Source of the DNA: Cricetomys ansorgei
Lineage: Eukaryota > Chordata > Mammalia > Rodentia > Nesomyidae
Assembly (NCBI GenBank): GCA_026225945.1
Contig: JAMJFZ010001133.1
Coordinates: forward strand, 3,926,501 to 3,990,500
Length of the DNA stretch: 64,000 nt
Direction: 5' to 3'
Part shown: positions 33,073 to 43,790 of the stretch, in pieces
Layout: each line of letters starts with the position of its first letter
Position numbering within the stretch: position 1 is the stretch's first letter
Translations under genes and position numbers: made by a program
The notes under the pieces: generated by a model
Database searches by the model: none
The model's input: the letters and a program-made list of their open reading frames with translations, nothing else
Told to the model about the DNA's origin: nothing

Positions 33073-35574
33073 TTGTTTTTAGTAACTCAATAATGAGCTA
33101 ACAGCTGCAAGTGTTTTACAGCAGTGATTAATACTACTAGTGTTTCTCAAATAGATCATTTGACAGTTAAGTTTGTACTGAGGAAAAATCTGGAAGTTAA
33201 TAAAAATCCCTTCTAAGAGGTGATAAGACTGGATTGAGGTAGCATTATTGGTTTGGGTGTGCTGGTGATGTGTTAAAGGGATATGGTGTTGGGTAACTTC
33301 TTAGAAAAGGATCCCTAGGGCTAAAGAAAAATGTAGAGTGATAGAAATGTTCTTACCTAAATGAATAAATTATTGGTGGTATCAACAACTGAGTTTGTAT
33401 TGCAAGGAGAGGCTCACAAAGAATGAGGCGTATGCTTTAGTTATGTATTGAATTAATATAATTTATCTAACCCAAGGTTTTGTGTTCACTCTGACTAGAG
33501 TTAAGAAATTGGTAGTCATTCTGTCAGCTTCTGAAAAATCTCCCCTTCTATTCAAACTACCAATATGCACTGGGCCACATGGCTACCTGAATCTAGTTAT
33601 AGTTTGTGACTTAACTTCATGCACTATCTGACTGCGTATCTGTCTTCAAAAGATAAACTAGGTTTTCTGAAAATTTGTGTATACATAAAGAGGTCAAGAA
33701 ATGTAGGCTCTGAAATTTTGTAAAGTAAAAATTAGGAAATTCTTCCCAAAGATATGGAAGAAACTATTAAAAAGTTAGTCATTATTTGCACAGATTTTTG
33801 ATTTATATGCTTAGTTTTGCATTTAAGAAAGTGATTTTAAAATTTCACTCCTAAAGACAGGGACTTCCACAGACTCCCTGTTCTATTTCTTCCTGTGAAC
33901 CACTTTGTGTTTTCAGTAGATACAAACCTATAAACAGCTTTAGAATTTTCCTGTCAAGAGTTTGAAACCCTTGTGGAGAATTCAAAGAGAGAAAGAAGAA
34001 AGGCACAAAAGATTTAACGAAAGGATCAGAAGACCAAGTCTGGTTCAACATAGAGGTTAAGTGCTTTGAGCAGACCAGAGTAACTTCAGCCAATGAAATA
34101 GTAGCATTGCAAGGTACTCCAAAGTGTTGTGCAGACTGCTTGGAAAGAGAAGCTTCCAGAATGGGGAAGGAGCTATTCTCTTTATTTCATAAGGATTTGC
34201 TTGGATCTTTTTCTTTTTCTTCCTTTTTCTGGGGTGATGGTGGTGGAGAGGAATCAGCATAATATCACATTAAAAACATTAGTCACACTTTATAGAAGCA
34301 TTTGTGGATAAAATATAGAGAAATTATTCTAATTCATGTAGACATTTATAGCTAAAAACCAAAAAGTGCTCAGTTACTAAAGAATCACAATTTAGAGCCG
34401 CAGAGCTAAAATTTGCATTATAATTTTCAATAAGCGAGGAGTTTTGCATAGGAATAGACTTTCAATCAGTAGCATTTGTATTTTATTTTCATGTATTTGT
34501 TTGAGAAATAGCATAATAAACAAAGACCTTAAAATTCCTATGGATAACAACCCAAGTTCGCACGCCATAGTAGGATAGTAATGCTCATATCATGACAACA
34601 AAGCAGAGAATTCTAGATGCAGTAATAAACTTACCACAATGAGCCTGCTGTGTTGAGAGAAAGCCCTTCCAAAAGGGAAAGAGTCCATTGTTACCAGAGC
34701 ACCCAATACTTGAGAAAAGAGACATGATTTGCATTCCTACGTTACAAATCTGCAGGCTTGTGCATTTTTTTAAAATAAAATATGTCAAGTTGCCAGTTAG
34801 AAGTTGGAAGAACACTAATCGTAAATTTTATCTCTCTCTAACATTTTCTCTATTTGTTTTTATATAACAGTAGGGATTTGTTGGCATCGAGAGTCCTGTT
34901 TAAACATACGATGGGCTTTGAAGATTATTTCTCTTAGAAGAATTCTTGGGGTTCACCAGTTACTACTTATACTTAAGAGAGAGCACAGAACTTCTCAAGC
35001 CTCATCTATCTACGCATTTGCAAGATCAATTTCCTTTTGTAGATTAAAACTGTCCTCATTAGCGTCTTTCTTTCTTCACCATCTGCTTCTGACACCTTGT
35101 CTAGTATAGCGTTTTGTCACAGCCTTCTTTGGGAGTGTTCATTAAGGTGGAAAGAGGATGTTGTGTCTAATAATAATGTTTCTATGAGTCTATTTAGAGA
35201 ATCATCTTAGTTGATATTTATATATTACAGGCTAAAATATTCCATGCGTTCTTTCCCCAAACCTTCTCCCTCAATAAATAAAACATAAGCTAAAACAAGA
35301 TAGCAAATGAATATTTTGCAGATTTTTTTGGGGGGTGGGAGGAGGTGAGTCCAACTTCAAATCTCTGTTCATGCACTTCAACTTCTCAGTGGATCATTAG
35401 GTCCCATATTCCATCTTAATGGGAAAATAAGGAATAGAGTAAAGGCCTAAAGACAGAGGGAAACGGGTGTGCTTAAAATAAGAATACGAAATCTCAGGGT
35501 TTGGGTCATTTTGCTCTTCCCAGGGAAAAATCATGGTAGACAGTGAGACCCTCTCAGGTGTTGGTCTATGGCAG
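33073..35574. other. Unannotated repeat-poor sequence
   Basis: About 2.5 kb with no recognisable SINE, LINE tail or LTR. Open frames of up to 80 codons (33851-34093 minus, 34918-35109 plus and others) lack motifs. A short G-rich run (TTGGGGGGTGGGAGGAGG) lies near 35330. Confidence 0.55.
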
Positions 35575-36420
35575 CTTTTGTAACCTATGGTAATAAATAT
35601 CGAGTGGTAGAAGCAGACAGACAGAAGCAGCAGCAGGCGGCACCCAGTAGTGTCACAGCTTCCATGAGGGCCTGAAGTACTGGGGCCTCTGCTCTATAGT
35701 TACATATCTTGGGTAAGTTAAAGAAGTCAGAATTTCTTAGTGCTTCCAGCAGCTGGCTTTGGCACTTTTAGGTAGGCTTAGGTATCAGGATTCTTCAGCC
35801 TATGACAGGGGTCAATTTACACTCTGGAATTTGGGTTATCGTAGACACGTGGCCCTAAAAGCTTGGCAGCTCCTTGGAAGTCTTCCAACATCCAGGGATG
35901 CTTCTCTTCTATGGCTCTTACAGCCGTCCCTCCTTTTTATTCTCAGCTCTGTGTCCTCTACTTCCTCTGTCTCCTAGCTCCTGTCTTGGCTGCTATCTTA
36001 AAGTTCAGTTGCTCATCTTCATCTGTCAATCATCCAGCCACCTTGCTGCTTCTGCAGCTCAGCTTAGACTGCTCAGCCGTCACTGCCACTCTCGCTATCA
36101 CTCGGCTGTCTCTACCTGCTGATTCTTTTGAGTTAGCAGCTCATTTCATACTGCTAAAAGCAGGCAAGAAAAGACCACCCTACAGATTTTTTTCTTCCCT
36201 AACGTTAAAACCACGAGGAAAGGCAGCACTTTTAGATGTCTCACAATGGATTCATGCTTACCTAGCCAGTGGAAGGGTGTTTGGACCAATCACAATAAAC
36301 CTGCTATGCAAATGAAGGCTGGTGTTTGTGCCAATCCCAGCATTGTCCTTTCAGCATCCTTCTGAGCAGTCCTTCTCCTAGGCCACCAGGGGAAATACCT
36401 ACCCCCTACTGAGACATAGG
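35575..36420 (-). mobile_element. LTR-like block of unknown family, possibly minus strand
   Basis: About 850 bases of CT-rich, GC-richer sequence unlike its flanks, with clustered CAGC/GCTGC strings (35950-36130) and (CAGA)n/(CAG)n at 35609-35634. Read on the minus strand it opens with an octamer (ATTTGCAT, 36306-36313) and a CCAAT-type box (ATTGG, 36286-36290) close together, as in LTR promoters. The longest frame, 35863-36315 plus (150 codons), has no domain and overlaps the CT-rich tract. No LTR termini or target duplication were found, so the identity is tentative. Confidence 0.35.
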
Positions 36421-36778
36421 TAAATGTGACTTTAGGGTTCTCTATAATACAGTGAAGCTTGTGATACCAAAACACCTTGGACAAACTGTTTCAGATAGCC
36501 CTGGCTGAGGCTGAATCTTCAGAATCTGAAAATATTAATTGTAACCATTATATAGCTTTCTAAAGGTGTTAGTGAAATGTTTCAAATGGCCAGTGATGGT
36601 GGAAGGGCAGTTCTGATGTCTGACAGTCTTTGAACAGCAAGAAAATAACAAAGAGTTGATAGCTACCAAGTAAAGGGTCAAACTGCCCCATCCGCCAACA
36701 TATTTTCTTATTTACAAGGAAATGAACATCAGAAAGAATGCTTGTAAATAACTAAAGTAACTTTTAGTTAAATCGTAT
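36421..36778. other. Unannotated sequence
   Basis: No recognisable repeat or gene. Confidence 0.6.
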
Positions 36779-36872
36779 AGTTGCTGGTTGTGGTGGCACT
36801 TGCCAGTATGATTTGCTGAAGGAGGCTGAGGCAGGAGGATCAGGAGGTCTAGACCAGCCTGAGTTATATACA
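36779..36872 (+). mobile_element. Old B1/PB1-type SINE, sense, 3'-truncated
   Basis: GTTGCTGGTTGTGGTGGCAC, AAGGAGGCTGAGGCAGGAGG and TCTAGACCAGCCTGAGTTAT match the first part of a 7SL-derived SINE ('gccgggcgtggtggcac...ggaggctgaggcaggaggat...gaccagcctg'). It breaks off where a younger B1 begins. Confidence 0.75.
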
Positions 36873-36874
36873 TT

Positions 36875-37063
36875 TGGCAGGCAGTGGTGACACAGACCTT
36901 TAATCCCAGAGAACAGTGGATCCCTGTGAGTTCAAGGTCAGCCTGGTCTAGAGAGTGAGTTCCAGGACAGCCAGAATTATAAGAGAGAAACCCTGGCTCG
37001 AAAAACCAAAAAAAAGAAAAAGAAAACAAACGAAACAACAAGAAAAACAACAACAACAACAAA
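36875..37063 (+). mobile_element. B1 SINE, sense, with A-rich (CAA)n tail
   Basis: GGCAGGCAGTGGTGACACAG, ACCTTTAATCCCAG, TGAGTTCAAGGTCAGCCTGG, GAGTGAGTTCCAGGACAGCC and GAGAAACCCTGGCTCGAAAA form a full-length B1. It ends in an A-rich tail with AAAC and (CAA)n units to 37063. It abuts an older B1-type copy on its 5' side, giving a head-to-tail pair. Confidence 0.93.
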
Positions 37064-37751
37064 ACTATAGTAATTTTAAACAAGATTTAACAATGTTTAA
37101 CACCCACCAGTGTCTTGAGGAGAGATGAAACTCTGTTACAAGTATCAATGTTAATTTCCCAGTCTCTCAGAAGCAAAATGAAGAATTATAATAAACTAAA
37201 ATGGGTTTTAAAAGTTTCTAGTTTCTGGGTCTTCTACCTTTCATTAATAATTTAGAGCACAGCATAATAGAACCTCAGCATGAGCACCTTCCATAATTTG
37301 TGCAAATACAGAACATTTAGAAAAACTGCATTTGTTTATGAATAATATCCATTTAATATTCCAGAAGGATTTAATAGAGCCCACTGACTCATTCTTTCTA
37401 TGTTAAGTTAAAATATATCTTAAAGCTTAAACACGTATGAGGCCAAAATGTTCAAAGTCAAAAACTTACTCTTTGATGTTTTCTATTTGGCCATTTATAA
37501 TTTTTCAAAAGGCTGTTTGTTTCTATTCGTGTCTAGCTTGATGCAGTATAGACAGATGAGGCGCTCAGCCATCCAGCTGGCTTCCTTCTTTATCCTATAC
37601 CTCTCTCTCTTCATTCCTCTGCATTGTGAGCTTTCTTTTAAAATATTCTGAGCCAATAGATTGATAAATAAGTGGAATACATGAAGGATTATGTATTATG
37701 TGGGAATCGTTTGCTGTAATAAAACTCCTTGTTAAAAATAGCATAGAAGTG
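37064..37751. other. Unannotated AT-rich sequence
   Basis: No recognisable repeat or gene. The open frame at 37448-37651 has no motif. Confidence 0.6.
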
Positions 37752-37882
37752 TTAGTCTTTTGTGCTAAGTGGGTAAAGTGCTTATTACCCAAGCAGGAGA
37801 AACTCAGTTAGATCTGCAGAACCCATGTAAGGATGCTGGATGTAGGGGGTGAGTGTTTGTAATCCAGCATTGGTGCCCACTT
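37752..37882 (+). mobile_element. B4-class SINE (RSINE1-like), 5' half, interrupted
   Basis: GCTAAGTGGGTAAAGTGCTT (tRNA-like head), CCAAGCAGGAGAAACTCAG, ATCTGCAGAACCCATGTAAG and TGTTTGTAATCCAGCATTGG form the first half of a B4-type SINE. The expected continuation ('ggaggcagagacaggaggatccctggggctcactgg') is absent here and appears about 400 bases downstream at 38289, so the element is split. Confidence 0.7.
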
Positions 37883-38288
37883 TGTCCCGACACGATCAGG
37901 CTATTACACACAAGATTGACCTAGGGGGAACACAAACAGGCATGGCTGGGGGCAGAGGATGATCTTGAGTGTCAGTGAATACAGAGAGAACAGACACCAG
38001 GGAAACTGATGAAACAGTGGGTGGGGCGTGATCTACATACTCTAGGAAGAGGGGAAGTCTAACTCAGGGTGTCTAATGTTCAAACAAGCAGAGTCCATGC
38101 CACATGACCTTGAGGGCAGGTGGAAAAACAGAAACTTATCAGATGCTGCCTGTGCTGCTGAATGTTGGCCAGGGCATGGGAGTGGAGCGGTCCAACTCCT
38201 ACGTATGTCAGGGTTAGATATCTGGGATGAGTCATACCTCAACCTCTCCCCTGTCCAGACCCTACTTTCCCAGCCTCACACACTGAGA
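37883..38288. mobile_element. Unidentified insertion of about 400 bp inside a B4 SINE
   Basis: The segment lies exactly between the two halves of a B4-class SINE. It is GC-richer than average, without a poly-A tail, and contains two overlapping short open frames (38042-38242 minus, 38076-38342 plus) with no motif. The size would suit a MaLR-type LTR, but I do not recognise the family and found no clear terminal repeat or target duplication. Its boundaries are inferred from the SINE halves. Confidence 0.5.
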
Positions 38289-38447
38289 ATCAGAAGTGTA
38301 TCCCTGGGGCTCACTTGCCAATCAATCTCAAATCATTGCTGAGCTCCAACTAATAAGGGGCTCTCCCTTCAAAATCAAAGTAGACTGCTCTGGAGTGTGA
38401 TACCTGAGTTTATCTTCCAGCCTTTATAAGCATGTGCACACATATGT
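38289..38447 (+). mobile_element. B4-class SINE (RSINE1-like), 3' half, interrupted
   Basis: TATCCCTGGGGCTCACTTGC, GCTGAGCTCCAACTAATAAG, AAGTAGACTGCTCTGGAGTG and TGATACCTGAG continue the B4-class SINE begun at 37752. They parallel the intact copy at 10704-11012 (GATCCCTGGGACTCC...GAGTTCCAG...AAGAGTGACACCTGAGG). It ends in CATGTGCACACATATG. Confidence 0.65.
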
Positions 38448-38797
38448 ATTTAGTAGTTTGAATGTGAATAGCCCTCACAGGCACATATGTTTGAATGCTT
38501 GGTCCCCAGTTGGTGGAACTGTTAGGGAAAGATTAGGATGTGTGGCCTTGTTGGAGGAAGTATGTCAACGGGAAAAGGGTATGAGGTTTGAAAGACTGTT
38601 GCCATTTCAGTTTCTCCCTCTCTACCTCCAATTTGTGGATCAAGATGTGAGCTCTCAGCTGTTCCTGCTATCATACTTTTGTTCTGACATCATGGTCTAT
38701 AACTTTCTGAAACTGTAAGCCCCAAATTAAGTACTTTCTTTTACAAGTTGCTTTGGACATGGTGTTTTAATCACAGAAATAAAAAAGTAATTAATGT
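38448..38797 (+). mobile_element. MaLR-type LTR, sense
   Basis: The element starts near TAGTAGTTTGAATGTGAATA. It runs through GGATGTGTGGCCTTGTTGGA, GGATCAAGATGTGAGCTCTC and GAAACTGTAAGCCCCAAATT to CTTTGGACATGGTGTTTTAA. This order, including the 'gtggccttgttggagg' and 'tggtcatggtgt...cacag' blocks, is a common rodent LTR of about 350 bp. The same family is present in reverse at 46083-46232. It is a solo LTR: no internal sequence adjoins it. Confidence 0.7.
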
Positions 38798-39567
38798 ATG
38801 TGTGTAACATACATATAAACACATGTACACAGATGTTAGCCTCTGATCTGAAAATTCCCTTTCAATGACAGTGTCTGGAATGCCTATTGTTCCAGAAGCT
38901 GGGCTGTCCTTGTTCCATGGTATTCATTTCATTTTGGTCTTAACTAGTAGTGGAACATATTTAAAAAATATTAGAAACAAAATTACAAAAAACTTATCAT
39001 TCATAGAATAGCAAGCAGCCTATGCCAAATGGTCTATATGGTCACTAAGGGAAAGCAGCAGAAGTTCCAGCAACTTGAAGCTGATCCTGAACTTCTGGGT
39101 TCTTCTGGTCTTCTTCCTGCCTGACAAACTCACAAAACAGCAGCAAACTTTATTCTAACACATCACTGGCCACAGGCTCAGAAATCTAGGAACTCCCATA
39201 GTTACATTATCCCACAGCCTCCTCTGCCAGTTGTCCTTCATGGCCATGCTCCAATTCCCAGATTCCCCTCATGATCTTGAGTCTCAACTCATGAATGGTT
39301 TAGTAGATTTGACTGACTTACAACTTTCTTTTTAATTTAAAAAATCTTATTAGTTTTTACTTATCTATGTTCTCCCTAGGTTTTTATAAATCATTGTTTT
39401 ATGGTAAGAAAAATGGCCTACATCCGTGATCTATCCCTAAATGATGCATGCATGCATGCCCATTCTTTCTCAATCCTAGCAACGTTTGTAGCATTTCTGT
39501 ACAGGCCTTCAGCTACTTCCCTGTTGCTGTTTTTCATCAGCAACCTTTCATTCTATGAATTCATGTA
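38798..39567. other. Unannotated sequence, no gene seen
   Basis: No recognisable repeat except a short (CATG)n at about 39446-39460. A GC-richer block lies at 39050-39290. Confidence 0.55.
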
Positions 39568-39568
39568 T

Positions 39569-39604
<36 letters not shown>

Positions 39605-39606
39605 AG

Positions 39607-39648
<42 letters not shown>

Positions 39649-39699
39649 TCACACTCACACATATACACATAGAAGAGAGTGAAGCAGAGAGACACACAC
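39568..39699. repeat. (CA)n/(GA)n compound microsatellite
   Basis: About 15 CA units, then ACAGAGAG passing into about 16 GA units, then CACAC-rich sequence up to the LTR boundary at 39700. With 40615-40697 it forms one CA-rich locus interrupted by an LTR. Confidence 0.97.
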
Positions 39700-40614
39700 T
39701 GTAACAGTAGAGTCACCAGATGTAAAAATTGATACAGGGAAGAGGACAGTTTATTCTTTGGCTTATTAAATCACCAATTCTTATTCCTGGGGACTTTGAG
39801 ATTTTCAGCTTCTGTACAATCTAGTATTAAGCCTTTGAACTGGAAGAGTTCATTCTTGGCAAAACCCAATTAACCTCTGAGATGCACTGCTGACCTAAAC
39901 ATTATGACTAACTCTTTCTGAACTCAGACTCTTCTGGTTCAACTCACTTGCATTCTGGCTCAAACTCTTCTGCAAATTGACTGGTTCAAACTGACCTTCT
40001 GCATAAGCTAACTGTTTCTGACCAAACTCTTCTGGTTCCAGCTTACTCTGGCTGATTCTCTGACTGCCTCAGACTGAACTGTTTTGCTAGACTTCAAACT
40101 GACTCACTCTTCCTGTCTGATACTGACTTCTGCCGAGCTGCCTCTGTGTCTCTGTCTCTCACTAAGCTCTCATTGATCAATACTGCCTCAGTCAGCTTTT
40201 CTGCTCCTCAGTCAGACCTCTTCATTGTCTCTGTGTCTTGTCAGCTGTCTTGCCTGCTTCAGACTGTCTGTCTGTAACTGATCGCTTCTGTAACTGACTA
40301 CTCTGAGCTGAGAGCCTGATTTTATATCATGATTGTTGGATGTGTCTTCACTCTGACTCACTATGCTAACTCTTCCTCTGATTTGTCACTTTGCCTGTCC
40401 TTCATTCTGATTCATCTCAAATATCACTTCCTGTGTGACACTGACTAATGAGCTCTGCTTCCTGTGTCTGCTTCCCCACTCTGTTTCTGTCTTAAGAATT
40501 AAAGGCATATGCTATTACTTTCTTCTGAATACTGTGATTAAAGGTGTGTACCAACATCCTTTCTACCCTAGAGTAGCCATGCTGCTGGATAAAAGTATTA
40601 AACATTCCTCTACA
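39700..40614 (-). mobile_element. Solo LTR (about 915 bp), minus strand, inside a CA microsatellite
   Basis: Plus-strand termini are TGTAACAG (39700) and CCTCTACA (ending 40614), so TG...CA on both strands. CACAC flanks both sides (39695-39699 and 40615-40619). On the minus strand, order fits U3-R-U5: a TATA-like ATATAAAATCAGG at about 40313-40326, then a poly-A signal GAATAAACTG at about 39749-39758, then the end. Dense TCTGACT/CTGACTC strings (39900-40440) fill R/U5. U3 contains a B1-like string (CACACCTTTAATCACAG on minus, about 40534-40552). No internal sequence remains. The family is not named. Confidence 0.7.
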
Positions 40615-40663
40615 CACACACACATACACACACACACACACATACACACACGCACACACACAC

Positions 40664-40697
<34 letters not shown>
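40615..40697. repeat. (CA)n microsatellite
   Basis: About 40 CA units with CATA and CGCA interruptions. Adjoins the LTR end at 40614. Confidence 0.98.
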
Positions 40698-40700
<3 letters not shown>

Positions 40701-42834
40701 CTTACTCATACCAAGCATGAAGGACAAGGCATAAAATGGATGGCTGAGATTATATTGGTTAGAGATAGGGCAGATAATAGCCCTTAGGATTATAATTGCT
40801 GTTACTTAGGGAAGTAAGCTGTACTGACTAAGGGCTGCTGAGTTTTTCTAGGAAAGCCCAACTTGAATGACTGAGTCTCTTCAACTTCAGTGGAACTAGA
40901 CTAGAATTGTGATGGAACTATCTTAATATAAATATTGCACTTTAATAAATACACAATTATCTCCCAGGTTTTAAACTTTTCTTAACACATGTACATTGTT
41001 CATTTCTATTTGATTTAATATTTAAAGCCACCTGTTTGTGAGAAAGAAAGGATGTCAGCTCAAATTTGGGCTGCAGCCAGATTTCAAAAGTGACAAATTT
41101 GCAAGCAGTAAATTTAGCAGCAAAAAGCACACACTAGAGGAGACATCACTGCCACATCTATCTTTAGTTTGAATGCTCAGTATCTGTATTGGCTAAAGAT
41201 ATGGAAATGAGGAGAAAAATGGAGATATGATCTCAAAAGTAAAAAGCTGGATAGTGTTGGACACAAGGAATTACTACAGACAAATACTTGACAAATAGAT
41301 AGTGTATGAGTTGAAGTAATAATTTAAAAATCTAAATTATGACTGATTATGGCTAAAGCTTCAATAGTCAGGAAGTGTGGCTGTTTAATGTGAGAACGTC
41401 ATGTGTAATTGAGAACTCATGCTTGTAAGGAAACAAGAGTAAAATCAGACATTAAAGCAAGTCCACAAAGCATGAGACAAAATATCCTTAAGATTAAATA
41501 GACTTGAAACAGTAGAATGCACCAAGTGATTGAAATAATTAAAGTGGAGCAATTGAGATGTAAAGACAAAGGTGAATGCTCTTCCTGAGGGCAGTGTAGC
41601 AAGCATTCATTCCCATAGTCAAGGATGCATAGCAGTCTCAGCCCTGAAAGAGAAGGAGCTGGATGCCAAGCCTTCACCCAGGGCTGCCTAGCAACCACTC
41701 TTCTGGGCAGGGCAGGGCAGGGCATAAGTTAATCTCCTTGGTAAGCATTTGTAGCTATTAATTTAATCAGCAAAGGCAGTGTAGCATGAATCATCCCTGT
41801 GCAATAGCAAAATATTAATGAGGATTTTGAAATTCTAACCTCAAATACACATGTGGAAAGCTATTCCCTAGTTTTATAGTGAGCTTAGGGGAATGTATTA
41901 AATATATTTTTTAAAGTTATATGGGAAAACTTTGTAATCAGGTTCTATGTAATTTTTTGAATGCATCATAAGTCCAATCTCATTGCATGAAAATGTATGG
42001 CTTAGTTTTAATATTGGAGATGGCATAGGGGTTTACTACCTCTAAAACAGTATGAATCCCAATACTCCTTCCATATCCTCATTTTAATTGTTCTGTTCCT
42101 TAGAAGGCTGGTGGACTTGCCAAAGTAACTGTCTTCAAGGCACATAGTATCGGATACCTTTCAAAGGCTATTAACGTTCTTCTTCTTGATGGCTAGAAGG
42201 GTGAGTGTTCAGAGATAACGATTACGATATGGCTTGGACTCTGAGGCTGTGTTCTGTCCCCACAGGGGTGCTGCTCAAACCTTTCCACTTCAATTTAAAA
42301 GACAGTTGTATTTCAGATGTTTAAGAGTCATGTTCCACCAGACGTGGATCACGCAGCATTGTCTTTACTTTCTAATACTGTTTTCTCTGGCAAAATGCTT
42401 TAATGGCATATTGGTGCTTGACTTTGAAAATAGCGTTGTGATACAGTTTCCATGTTGTCCTAAGCTTTAATTAACAAAGATACAGTAGAAAAATTAAAAT
42501 CTCCCATATGCTTTCGTCGTTCCTTTTATTCTCTTTAGAAGACTGCAATTAAAAATAGTCTAGTTTCTGTAAGCTGAAAAAAATAATTCACCACTTTTCT
42601 ACCTCTGGCTGTTACTGTGAGAGTGATCCCTTTCCATTTTACAAGAAGAGCTGAAGTTAGAAACTATTTTTGGTGGACGCTGATAAACTAATTATGAACA
42701 AGGTCAAAGATGGTAAGTGTCTGGAAGAAAAAAAAGGCAGTCAAAAGCAAATGAAAACAACAATAACGGCATCAAGGTGATTGCTTAAACCTTTCCTGGA
42801 AGGTGTTGCTCATAGAGATAGTTCCCCCTCCCCT
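40698..42834. other. Repeat-poor stretch, no gene seen
   Basis: About 2.1 kb without recognisable repeats apart from a short GGGCA tandem (41705-41724). Blocks with TAAT-rich strings in mixed sequence (41755-41850; 42470-42620) are possible conserved non-coding elements. The open frame at 41417-41725 (minus, 102 codons) crosses the GGGCA tandem and has no domain. Confidence 0.5.
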
Positions 42835-42930
42835 CCTCTTTCTTTCTCAGTGTTTCTGTGTCTATCTCTCTCTGTCTATCTGTCTCCCTCCCTCTGTCTC
42901 CCTCTGTCTCCCTCTCTCTCTCATTCTCTC
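42835..42930. repeat. CT-rich low-complexity tract, (CTGT/CTCC)n
   Basis: Repeated CTCTCTCTGTCTATCTGTCT and CCCTCTGTCTC units. The Arg/Glu-rich open frame on the minus strand at 42785-42976 is its translation. Confidence 0.95.
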
Positions 42931-43527
42931 TGCTCATATGTGTGTTTATAGCTTCATGAGTATGCTTCAATGGCATATATACTTTTAAGAATAGAAATTA
43001 TTTAACTGTAAACAACTAACTTGCCTGGCTCAATTTTTTATTTCAATAGGTAAGAAAAGAAATAGAAGTAGAAATATAAATAATCATTCTTAATTGATGT
43101 ATTTGATTAGGATAATAGATGAAATTAACTGATTGTATAGAATTACAAAGTCAAAATAAAACTCATTTCTGGGGATATGCATCAGCACATTCAATAGATC
43201 AGTTCTCAAAATGTATCCATGGCCCAGTTGCTTCAGAAGCACTTCTGAGAATTGGATTAGATTTCCAAGTCCCTCTTTAGACCCAAGAGATCAGATAGTC
43301 TGGAGGCAAAAGCCAGAAATCTTTATTTTAAGAATCTCCCTGAGTAGGTCTAATGCATCTTCCAGTGAGGTACGCAAGTCTTAACACTGCATGTGGTATA
43401 CAACACGTGATATACAACAAAAACATTTTATTCCAGTTTCTGGCAGGTATTATAAACATAATATCAATCTTACTTTGGATAAGCTATATTTAAAACATGC
43501 CTAAATTTTTGTTCATTGTTTTTCTAT
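42931..43527. other. Unannotated AT-rich sequence
   Basis: No recognisable repeat or gene. Confidence 0.6.
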
Positions 43528-43708
43528 CTTTGATATTATAATTACATAATGTCTCTTTTCTTTTTTTTTTCATTCAAATCTTCCCATATACCCTCCTTTG
43601 CTCTCATTCAAATTTCTGGCCTCCTTTTCCAGTAATTGTTGTTATATGTGTGCATATATGTGTATATGTATATATGTATTGTGTGTGTGTATGTGTGTGT
43701 GTGTTTAG
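43528..43708 (-). mobile_element. L1 3' tail, rodent Lx-like, antisense, with TG/TA tract
   Basis: ATATTATAATTACATAATGT (reversed L1 end), a T run, ATACCCTCCTTTGCTCTCAT, TTCAAATTTCTGGCC and AGTAATTGTTGTTATATGTG follow the same order as the L1 tails at 2180-2345 and 7375-7545. The alternating tract at 43640-43708 is the variable region of the same tail. Confidence 0.7.
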
Positions 43709-43790
43709 GTTTGGGGAACTGAATGTAGGACTTTTTACAAAGTGCTATACAAGCAAATTATCACTGAGCTTTATTCCCATATAACAGAAT
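43709..43790 (-). mobile_element. ID/B4-type SINE fragment, antisense
   Basis: GGGGAACTGAATGTAGGACT, AAGTGCTATACAAGCAAAT and TATCACTGAGCTTTATTCCC match the reversed tRNA-Ala-like head of ID/B4 SINEs ('ggaactgaactcagggcctt...caagtgctctaccactgagctacatcccc'). Diverged, head only. Confidence 0.55.

Noticed and set aside
35863..36315. 150-codon open frame on the plus strand
   Set aside because: It lies in a CT-rich LTR-like block, so the Leu/Ser-rich translation reflects composition. No motif, splice context or homologue is recognised.
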